From assembly GCF_003574215.1 (NCBI RefSeq), contig NZ_AP018558.1, forward strand, positions 468,001-532,000: a stretch of DNA of 64,000 bases, read 5' to 3'. Made by a program: the position numbers and the translations under genes. How positions within the stretch are numbered: position 1 is the stretch's first letter; each line of letters opens with the position of its first letter. The stretch comes from Hydrogenophilus thermoluteolus. GTDB lineage: Bacteria; Pseudomonadota; Gammaproteobacteria; Burkholderiales; Rhodocyclaceae. Below, piece by piece: positions 50,291 to 59,470 of this stretch. A model generated the notes under the pieces. That model did not search any database and was not told the origin of the DNA. It saw only the letters and a program-made list of their open reading frames with translations.

Positions 50291-51016
50291 ATGAGTTATG
50301 GCACATCACGTATTCCACAGAGCGCCCAACAGGGGGTTCATGAGCACCTGGTGGCGGTGGTCGATCGCCATCTCGCATCCCCGTTCCGAAAGCCCATTGC
50401 GCCCTACAACCAAGCGGCTTTCGAGCAGTTTTGCGCCCGTTGGGACGGGGCGCAACCGGTGATCCTCGATTCGGGGTGTGGGGTTGGGTGGTCGACGCTG
50501 CGCCTTGCGCAATCGCACCCGAAGGCGCTGGTGGTCGGCATCGACCAATCAGAGGTGCGCCTCATGCGCCGCAAACCGTTGCCACCCGCGCTCTGGCCAG
50601 AGAATCTCCTCTTTTTGCGTGCCGACGTGATCGACTTCTGGCGCTTGTTGGCGGCGCACGGCGTTCGCGTCGCGGCGCATTGGTGGCTCTATCCCAACCC
50701 GTGGCCCAAGATCGGTCATTTGAAACGTCGCTGGTATGCCCACCCTGTTTGGCCAACGGTGCTCACACTTGGCGGGCGCTTCGAATGCCGAACCAACTGG
50801 GCGATTTTCGCCGAAGAACTGGTCGTCGCGTTCGCGCGTAGCAGTATCGCGGCGCAGAAAAGCGTATGGGTGCCAGATGGTGAGCCGATGACCCCATTCG
50901 AGCGCAAATACCACGATTCGGGGCAAACGCTCTACCGGGTTACGGCCGATCTCACAAGGTGGTCGCCAGACCCCGTGCGTGGCCAACCCGGAGCAACGGA
51001 ACCCCGGAACGCATGA
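50291..51016 (+). CDS. TrmB-like SAM-dependent methyltransferase
   Basis: A 241-residue protein with SAM motif DSGCGVGWSTLRLA and the TrmB hallmark WWLYPNPWPKIGHLKRRW (TrmB: PDPWPKxxHxKRR). True TrmB makes m7G46 in tRNA. Here Asp of PDPWPK is Asn and the C-terminus is shortened, so this may be a specialised paralogue with another RNA substrate. ATG 50291 (MSYGTSRIPQ). The stop overlaps the next gene as ATGA, joining it to two cysteine-cluster genes. Confidence 0.78.
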   Translation: MSYGTSRIPQSAQQGVHEHLVAVVDRHLASPFRKPIAPYNQAAFEQFCARWDGAQPVILDSGCGVGWSTLRLAQSHPKALVVGIDQSEVRLMRRKPLPPALWPENLLFLRADVIDFWRLLAAHGVRVAAHWWLYPNPWPKIGHLKRRWYAHPVWPTVLTLGGRFECRTNWAIFAEELVVAFARSSIAAQKSVWVPDGEPMTPFERKYHDSGQTLYRVTADLTRWSPDPVRGQPGATEPRNA

Positions 51017-51387
51017 TGACGGCAAAGAAGTCATTGCCCGGGCGCAAACAAGCCGAGGGGCAGAATGCCTGTACGCGGTGTGGTGCGTGCTGCGCCGCGT
51101 TTCGTGTCGATTTTCACGTGAGCGAAGCGGCAACACTGAGCGAATGGATCGTGCCGGTGACGAAGCGGCTCGTCCGGATGCGCGGTACTGATGCGGCGCC
51201 ACCGCGGTGCGCTGCGCTCATCGGCGAAATTGGCACCGCGGTGCGGTGTGCCGTGTACGAGCACCGTCCGTCGCCGTGTCGGGAATTCGCGCCGCTGGCG
51301 CCGCTTGGCATCGGCGACGAGGCGTGTGCCCGTGCGCGCCGCCGTCACGGATTACCCCCTTTGACGACGATGAGCAAGGAACCATGA
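51013..51387 (+). CDS. YkgJ-family cysteine-cluster protein (first of two)
   Basis: 124 residues with the CxxCGACC motif ACTRCGACCAAFRVDF near residues 19-34 and the second conserved block RCAVYEHRPSPCREF. These four-plus cysteines bind metal (zinc or Fe-S) in the CxxCxxCC/FliB-like family. Function in vivo is unknown. Start overlaps the TrmB-like stop, and the stop overlaps the next paralogue, both as ATGA. Confidence 0.82.
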   Translation: MMTAKKSLPGRKQAEGQNACTRCGACCAAFRVDFHVSEAATLSEWIVPVTKRLVRMRGTDAAPPRCAALIGEIGTAVRCAVYEHRPSPCREFAPLAPLGIGDEACARARRRHGLPPLTTMSKEP

Positions 51388-51821
51388 GCACCCCGATTCT
51401 CGAATTTGCCACGGACGCCAACAATCCCTGCATGCACTGCGGTGTCTGTTGTACCCATTTTCGCATCTCTTTCTACTGGGCAGAGGCGGACGACGCGCCG
51501 AGCGGCTGGGTTCCCGCGTCGCTCACCGAACCGCTCAATCCGTGGCTGCGTTGCATGAAAGGGACGAACGGGAAAACGCGACGCTGCATTGCGCTTACCG
51601 GAACGGTCGGGCAAGCGGTGCGGTGTGCGATCTATTCCCAGCGCCCGTCGCCCTGTCGCGAATTTCCAGTCTATCTCGAAGACGGGCGTCCAAATCCCAA
51701 ATGCAACGAATTGCGTGCCCAGGTGGGGTTGCCGCCGCTACCGGAACTGCCGATAGCGCCCGCAAACGACCCCGATGGGACGCCAACCGAACCGCCTACG
51801 GAACCGCCTGCCGCAGCCTGA
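51384..51821 (+). CDS. YkgJ-family cysteine-cluster protein (second of two)
   Basis: 145 residues, clearly paralogous to the gene just upstream: PCMHCGVCCTHFRISFYW and RCAIYSQRPSPCREFPVY. It has an extra C-terminal Pro/Thr-rich tail (repeats of TEPP) that runs over the 3' end of vanZ on the other strand (26-base overlap). The three-gene set suggests a metal-dependent modification step with the methyltransferase, but there is no direct evidence. Confidence 0.82.
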   Translation: MSTPILEFATDANNPCMHCGVCCTHFRISFYWAEADDAPSGWVPASLTEPLNPWLRCMKGTNGKTRRCIALTGTVGQAVRCAIYSQRPSPCREFPVYLEDGRPNPKCNELRAQVGLPPLPELPIAPANDPDGTPTEPPTEPPAAA

Positions 51822-52155
51822 CCGCCCAGGACATCGCCCACCACCCCAATGCGATGCCGATTGCGTCGGCGAGCCAGTCGGCCCACTCCGCTTGGCGCGT
51901 GGGGGTCAGCGCTTGTGCCGTTTCGATCGCGCCGCCGTACCCCAAAAGCGCCACTGCAAGCAGCCCCCGAGTGTCGGGGTACGCCGTCGCGCCCAGACAC
52001 CAAAGTGCGGTGAAGACAAGCGCATGTTGGGCTTTATCTGAGAGCGAAAAGGCAAGCGGAGGGAGTTCGGCAAGCGGCAGGAGTGCCAGACCGAAAACCG
52101 CGATGAGCGCGCCCCAAAAAAGGGCGCGCCAGACCGGTAAACCGACGCGCGCCAT
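51796..52155 (-). CDS. VanZ-like membrane protein
   Basis: 119 residues with four predicted membrane helices (FWGALIAVFGLALLPL, HALVFTALWCLGATAY, LLAVALLGYGGAIETAQ, GIALGWWAMSWAV). SLSDKAQHALVFTALW and the Trp/Asp-rich EWADWLADAIG are typical of the VanZ/short membrane family. Role unknown in this context. It lies 3 bases after acnA and is probably co-transcribed. Confidence 0.8.
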   Translation of the reverse strand: MARVGLPVWRALFWGALIAVFGLALLPLAELPPLAFSLSDKAQHALVFTALWCLGATAYPDTRGLLAVALLGYGGAIETAQALTPTRQAEWADWLADAIGIALGWWAMSWAVRLRQAVP

Positions 52156-52158
52156 CTA

Positions 52159-54921
<2,763 letters not shown>

Positions 54922-55023
54922 TGTCTGCTCCTTCGCGTCACATAGTGGGATCCATTCCAATATAGCGCAAAAGCGGGTGAATCGCGAGTGCATCCGGCAA
55001 TCGCACTTTTTGTTCAGAAGGTA

Positions 55024-55052
55024 TTGCCTTGCGGCGCAGAACTTCGTATAAT
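55024..55052 (+). promoter_or_regulatory. promoter of tRNA-Val
   Basis: TTGCCT (55024-55029), a 17-base spacer and consensus TATAAT (55047-55052), 11 bases before the tRNA 5' end. Confidence 0.75.
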
Positions 55053-55063
55053 TCGCACTCCAC

Positions 55064-55140
55064 AGGCGCGTAGCTCAGTTGGTTAGAGCACCACCTTGAC
55101 ATGGTGGGGGTCGTTGGTTCGAGTCCAATCGCGCCTACCA
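55064..55140 (+). tRNA. tRNA-Val (anticodon GAC)
   Basis: A 77-base cloverleaf. Acceptor AGGCGCG pairs with CGCGCCT, the D arm is GCTC/GAGC, the anticodon arm CCACC-TTGACAT-GGTGG shows GAC, and the T arm is GTTGG-TTCGAGT-CCAAT. The ACCA end is encoded. Apart from the acceptor stem it is almost the same as enterobacterial tRNA-Val(GAC). Confidence 0.97.
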
Positions 55141-55150
55141 GGATTCGATG

Positions 55151-55177
55151 AAATGCGGCCCATGGGCCGCATTTTTT
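55151..55177 (+). terminator. terminator between tRNA-Val and thrS
   Basis: A 10-bp palindromic stem (AAATGCGGCC with GGCCGCATTT) around CATG, followed by further T residues. It ends only 15 bases before the thrS start, so it can end the tRNA transcript and also act as an attenuator for thrS. Confidence 0.8.
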
Positions 55178-55191
55178 GTTTGGGGGGTACG

Positions 55192-57111
55192 ATGGTTGCA
55201 GTGACTTTGCCGGATGGCTCGGTGAAAGCGTTCGAAGGGGTTGTCACCCCGCTTCAAGTCGCAGAGGCGATCGGTCCGGGGTTGGCAAAAGCCGCGGTGG
55301 CCGCGAAGGTCAATGGCCGTTTGGTCGATCTGACCTATCCGATCACCGAAGATGCCAACGTCGCGATCGTCACCGAGCGCGACCCGGAAGGGCTGGAGGT
55401 AATCCGCCATTCGACCGCGCACCTATTGGCGCACGCCGTGAAGGAGCTCTACCCGGAAGCGCAGGTGACCATCGGCCCCGTGATCGAGAACGGGTTCTAT
55501 TACGACTTTGCCTTTCCGCGCCCATTTACGCCCGAGGATCTGGAACGCATCGAGGAGCGGATGAAGGCGCTCGCGGCGCAACAGATCCCAGTCGTGCGCG
55601 AAGAGTGGGATCGAGACGAGGCGATTCGCTTTTTCCGTGATCAAGGCGAATACTACAAGGCGGAAATCATCGCGTCGATCCCGGAAGGGGAGACCATCTC
55701 CCTCTACCGGCAAGGCAATTTCATCGATTTGTGCCGCGGGCCGCACGTTCCCGATACCGGAAAACTCAAAGCGTTCAAATTGACCAAGGTAGCTGGAGCG
55801 TATTGGCGTGGCGATGCACGCAACGAACAGTTGCAGCGCATCTACGGAACGGCGTGGCCCGACAAAAAGGCGCTCAACGCGTACCTCAAGCAATTGGAAG
55901 AGGCAGAAAAGCGCGATCATCGCCGCTTGGGGGTTCAGCTCGACCTCTTCCATTTCGAGGACGTGGCGCCCGGTTCGGTCTTCTGGCATCCGAAAGGGTG
56001 GCGCATCTTCCAAAAGCTCATCAACTACATGCGCGAGCGGCAGCTCGAAGCGGGCTATATCGAGATCAACACGCCGGACGTGATGGACCGAACGCTGTGG
56101 GAACGTTCTGGCCATTGGCAGAACTACCACGATCACATGTTCGTGACCCAAACCGAAGACGAGCGGGTCTTTGCATTGAAACCGATGAACTGCCCCGGTG
56201 CGTGCACCTGGTACAAACATGGGTTGCACAGCTATCGGGATTTGCCGCTTCGCGTCGCCGAGTTCGGCAAGGTGCATCGGTACGAACCTTCGGGGGCGTT
56301 GCACGGCCTATTGCGGGTGCGCCACTTTACGCAGGACGACGCGCATATCTTCTGCACGCCGGAGCAGATGACGGCCGAATGTGCCGAAGTCGTGCGGTTG
56401 ATCCTCGACATTTATCGTGAATTCGGATTCGAGCAGGTGCGCATCAAGCTCTCGACACGCCCGGAAAACCGGATCGGCAGCGATGCGGTCTGGGATCAAC
56501 TCGAAGCGGCGCTTGCCGACGCGGTGACCGGGCTCGGACTGGAATACGAGCTCTTCCCAGGAGAAGGGGCGTTCTACGGACCCAAGCTCGAGTTTGTCCT
56601 GCGCGACGCGATCGGTCGGGACTGGCAGTGCGGAACCCTGCAGGTCGATATGAACCTGCCGGAGCGCTTCGATATCGAGTACGTCGCCGAAGACAATTCG
56701 CGTCGCCGTCCGGTGATGCTGCACCGGGCGCTCTTTGGTTCGCTCGAGCGCTTCCTGGGAATTCTCATCGAACACCATGCCGGGGCGTTGCCGCTCTGGC
56801 TCGCCCCCGTGCAAGCGGTGGTGTTGCCGATCAGCGAACGGCATGCCGACTACGCCGTCTCCGTGCAGAAGCAGCTGCGTGCCGCAGGGCTTTGGTGCGA
56901 AACCGATTTGCGCAATGAAAAAATTACCTATAAAATTCGCGAGCACAGTCTGCAAAAGGTCCCTTACCTGTTGGTAGTGGGGGACCAAGAAGCAGCCAGT
57001 GGCCAGGTTGCGGTGCGGGCCCGCGGCGGTGTCGACCTCGGAGCGATGCCGGTGGCGGCGTTCCTAGCGCGCGCCCAGGAACGGATAGCCAGTCGCAGCA
57101 CCGAATGTTGA
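55192..57111 (+). CDS. thrS: threonyl-tRNA synthetase
   Basis: A 639-residue class II synthetase. An N-terminal TGS domain is followed by the editing domain with HxxxH (RHSTAHLLAHAV) and its distal Cys in DLCRGPHVPDTG. The catalytic core has motif 2 VHRYEPSGALHGLLRVRHF-type sequence and motif 3 HRALFGSLERFLGIL, and a C-terminal anticodon-binding domain. ATG 55192 gives MVAVTLPDGS. It is first in the classical thrS-infC-rpmI-rplT-pheST cluster. Confidence 0.96.
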   Translation: MVAVTLPDGSVKAFEGVVTPLQVAEAIGPGLAKAAVAAKVNGRLVDLTYPITEDANVAIVTERDPEGLEVIRHSTAHLLAHAVKELYPEAQVTIGPVIENGFYYDFAFPRPFTPEDLERIEERMKALAAQQIPVVREEWDRDEAIRFFRDQGEYYKAEIIASIPEGETISLYRQGNFIDLCRGPHVPDTGKLKAFKLTKVAGAYWRGDARNEQLQRIYGTAWPDKKALNAYLKQLEEAEKRDHRRLGVQLDLFHFEDVAPGSVFWHPKGWRIFQKLINYMRERQLEAGYIEINTPDVMDRTLWERSGHWQNYHDHMFVTQTEDERVFALKPMNCPGACTWYKHGLHSYRDLPLRVAEFGKVHRYEPSGALHGLLRVRHFTQDDAHIFCTPEQMTAECAEVVRLILDIYREFGFEQVRIKLSTRPENRIGSDAVWDQLEAALADAVTGLGLEYELFPGEGAFYGPKLEFVLRDAIGRDWQCGTLQVDMNLPERFDIEYVAEDNSRRRPVMLHRALFGSLERFLGILIEHHAGALPLWLAPVQAVVLPISERHADYAVSVQKQLRAAGLWCETDLRNEKITYKIREHSLQKVPYLLVVGDQEAASGQVAVRARGGVDLGAMPVAAFLARAQERIASRSTEC

Positions 57112-57135
57112 GGTTTTCATAGGGAGAAGACAGCC

Positions 57136-57663
57136 ATCGCTCAGGAAAAGAAGGTGCGCGTCAATGACGAGATCGACGCGCCGCAGGTACGATTGATCGG
57201 CCCGGATGGGCAGCAGGTCGGGATCGTTTCGTTGCGCGAAGCGTTTGCTGCAGCGGACGAAGCGGGGTTGGATCTGGTGGAGATCGCGCCAATGGCCAAT
57301 CCGCCGGTCTGCAAAATCATGGATTACGGAAAATACAAATACCAGGAACAGAAAAAGGCGCAGGAAGCGCGCGCCAAACAAAAACAGATCCAGGTCAAAG
57401 AGATCAAAATCCGTCCGGGTACCGACGAAAACGACTACCAAATCAAATTGCGCAATTTGCGCCGTTTTTTGACCGACGGGGACAAAGCCAAGGTGACCTT
57501 GCGGTTCCGCGGACGGGAGATGGCCCACCAAGAGCTTGGGCTACGCCAGTTGGAGCGAATCCAACAAGATTTGGCGGATATCGGCGTCGTCGAACAGATG
57601 CCCAAGCTCGAAGGCCGGCAAATGGTGATGGTGATCGCACCGATCAAAAAAAAGGTAAAATAG
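57136..57663 (+). CDS. infC: translation initiation factor IF-3 (start codon ATC)
   Basis: IF-3 binds 30S subunits and checks the initiation codon. The N-terminal (RVNDEIDAPQVRLIGPDG) and C-terminal (KIRPGTDENDYQIKLRNL) domains are complete, 175 residues. The conserved N-terminus is preceded in frame by ATC GCT CAG GAA AAG AAG, with AGGGAG 9 bases ahead of the ATC at 57136. A GTG at 57154 is the only conventional start but would cut conserved residues. Rare AUU/AUC starts are known in infC and permit self-regulation because IF-3 rejects such codons. Confidence 0.93.
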   Translation: MAQEKKVRVNDEIDAPQVRLIGPDGQQVGIVSLREAFAAADEAGLDLVEIAPMANPPVCKIMDYGKYKYQEQKKAQEARAKQKQIQVKEIKIRPGTDENDYQIKLRNLRRFLTDGDKAKVTLRFRGREMAHQELGLRQLERIQQDLADIGVVEQMPKLEGRQMVMVIAPIKKKVK

Positions 57664-57771
57664 CGGGTCTTGCCCCTTGCGCGGGCAAGCGATTCGTTGA
57701 ACAAGTGGCCGTCGGGCTCTCAAGCATCCGGTGCGATGCGCCTGGTGCCACATCGGAAAGGAGCAGAAACA

Positions 57772-57969
57772 ATGCCCAAAATGAAGACGAAAAAAGGAGC
57801 CGCGAAGCGCTTCAAAGTGCGGGGTAGCGGTAGCATCAAGCGTTCCCAAGCGTTCAAGCGCCACATCCTGACCAAGAAAAGTCCGGACCGCAAGCGGCGG
57901 TTGCGTGGGATGGTCGAGGTTCATCCCAGTGACATGGGCTTGGTCAAACAGATGTTGCCGTACGCATAA
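57772..57969 (+). CDS. rpmI: 50S ribosomal protein L35
   Basis: 65 residues, highly basic, MPKMKTKKGAAKRFKVRGSGS to KQMLPYA, matching L35 along its length. ATG 57772 follows AAAGGAG. The 108-base gap from infC could hold the L20-responsive regulatory leader found in other bacteria, but I see no clear pseudoknot. Confidence 0.96.
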   Translation: MPKMKTKKGAAKRFKVRGSGSIKRSQAFKRHILTKKSPDRKRRLRGMVEVHPSDMGLVKQMLPYA

Positions 57970-57981
57970 GGGAGAAGCAAG

Positions 57982-58341
57982 ATGCCTCGGGTAAAACGTG
58001 GGGTAACGGCGCGCGCTCGCCACAAAAAAGTTCTGAAGCTCGCGAAAGGGTACCGCGGTCGCCGCAAGAACGTCTATCGGGTAGCCAAACAGGCGGTGAT
58101 GAAGGCGTTGCAATACGCCTACCGTGACCGCCGTCAGCGCAAACGCCAGTTCCGTGCGCTCTGGATCACTCGGATCAACGCGGCTGCGCGCGAACACGGC
58201 ATGACCTACAGCGAATTCATCAACGGTTTGAAGAAAGCGCAAGTGGACGTCGACCGTAAAGTGTTGGCCGATCTTGCCGTCTTCGACAAACCCGCGTTTG
58301 GTGCGTTGGTGGAAAAAGCGCGCGCGCACCTGACTGCTTGA
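57982..58341 (+). CDS. rplT: 50S ribosomal protein L20
   Basis: 119 residues, MPRVKRGVTARARHKKVLKLAKGYRGRRKN onward being the conserved basic N-terminal extension split here as MPRVKRGVTARARHKK and GYRGRRKNVYRVAK. L20 is essential for 50S assembly and represses its own operon in many bacteria. ATG 57982 with GGGAGAA upstream; 12 bases after rpmI. Confidence 0.97.
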   Translation: MPRVKRGVTARARHKKVLKLAKGYRGRRKNVYRVAKQAVMKALQYAYRDRRQRKRQFRALWITRINAAAREHGMTYSEFINGLKKAQVDVDRKVLADLAVFDKPAFGALVEKARAHLTA

Positions 58342-58369
58342 TTGTGTTGCGCCATCGGAGGACGCGCAA

Positions 58370-58383
58370 GTCGCTAGCGACTG
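58370..58383 (+). promoter_or_regulatory. perfect palindrome upstream of the rplT-pheS terminator
   Basis: AGTCGC-TA-GCGACT, a 14-base perfect palindrome 17 bases before the terminator stem. As RNA it could be part of a leader structure controlling read-through into pheS. No phenylalanine-rich leader peptide is seen. Confidence 0.4.
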
Positions 58384-58399
58384 CGGTGGCGCGAAACGA

Positions 58400-58427
58400 A
58401 AAAGGGAGGCGCGCCTCCCTTTTTTTG
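58400..58427 (+). terminator. intrinsic terminator/attenuator between rplT and pheS
   Basis: AAAGGGAGGCG followed directly by CGCCTCCCTTT, then further T residues to 58426. The symmetrical GC-rich stem with U-tail lies 17 bases before the pheS start, so some read-through or a pheST attenuation is likely. Confidence 0.85.
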
Positions 58428-58443
58428 TTGGTGAGGAACGAAG

Positions 58444-59460
58444 ATGGGTAGCGAATGGGTTCGGGAGGCAGAAGCCGCATTTGCTGCGGCGACGACAGTC
58501 GCGGCGCTGGAAGACGCCAAAGCGCGTTTTCTAGGGAAAAACGGCGTCATCACGAATGCGTTGAAAGGCTTAGGTAAGCTCCCGCCAGAGGAGCGCAAAG
58601 CGCAAGGGGCGGCAATCAACGCGGCCAAAGCCGAGATCGAAGCGTTGCTCGAAGCGGCGCGGGCGCGTCTGGAAGCAGAACAGTTGGCACGGTCACTTGC
58701 CGCGCAAGCCATCGACGTCACGCTACCGGGACGCCGCCGTTCGGTCGGTGCCCCGCACCCGGTTTGGCGCACGCTCGAGCGGGTCGAGGCTCTCTTCGCG
58801 TCGTTGGGGTTTTCGGTTGCCGACGGTCCTGAGATCGAAGACGACTGGCACAATTTCACCGCGCTCAATACGCCGGAAGATCACCCCGCGCGCTCGATGC
58901 ACGACACGTTTTACCTCGAAGGGCGCACGGACGTGGTGCTCCGCACGCATACCAGTCCCGTTCAGATCCGGGCGATGCGTGCTCATGTTGCGGCGCATGG
59001 TGCCGCGTCGGAGTTGCGTATCATCGCGCCGGGGCGGGTCTATCGCGTCGATTCGGACGCAACCCATTCGCCGATGTTCCATCAGTTGGAAGGGCTCTGG
59101 GTTGGGCCGACCATCGCCTTTACCCACCTCAAAGGGGTTGTGCAAGCGTTTCTGCACGCCTTTTTCGAAACCGACGCGCTCGAAGTGCGTTTTCGGCCTT
59201 CGTTCTTCCCATTCACCGAACCGTCGGCTGAGATCGACGTCCGGTTCATGAGCGGCGCGCTCAAAGGGAAGTGGTTGGAGATCGCTGGCTGCGGCATGGT
59301 TCATCCTACGGTGCTTGCCAACGGTGGCTTCGATCCCGAACAGGTCCGTGGTTTTGCGTTCGGTTTCGGTCTCGACCGGTTGGCGATGTTGCAGTACGGG
59401 ATCAACGACCTCAGGCTCTTCTTCGAGAACGACGTGCGCTTCTTGGCGCAGTTCGCGTAG
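58444..59460 (+). CDS. pheS: phenylalanyl-tRNA synthetase alpha subunit
   Basis: 338 residues. After an N-terminal coiled coil, the catalytic domain shows PGRVYRVDSDATHSPMFHQL (motif 2), EIAGCGMVHPTVL and FGFGLDRLAML (motif 3). It forms the alpha2beta2 enzyme with PheT. ATG 58444 with GAGGAACGA upstream. Confidence 0.96.
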   Translation: MGSEWVREAEAAFAAATTVAALEDAKARFLGKNGVITNALKGLGKLPPEERKAQGAAINAAKAEIEALLEAARARLEAEQLARSLAAQAIDVTLPGRRRSVGAPHPVWRTLERVEALFASLGFSVADGPEIEDDWHNFTALNTPEDHPARSMHDTFYLEGRTDVVLRTHTSPVQIRAMRAHVAAHGAASELRIIAPGRVYRVDSDATHSPMFHQLEGLWVGPTIAFTHLKGVVQAFLHAFFETDALEVRFRPSFFPFTEPSAEIDVRFMSGALKGKWLEIAGCGMVHPTVLANGGFDPEQVRGFAFGFGLDRLAMLQYGINDLRLFFENDVRFLAQFA

Positions 59461-59470
59461 GGAATCGACG

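Noticed and set aside
58342..58443. A pheM-type leader peptide before pheS
   Set aside because: No short frame with consecutive phenylalanine codons was found; only the palindrome and terminator are supported.
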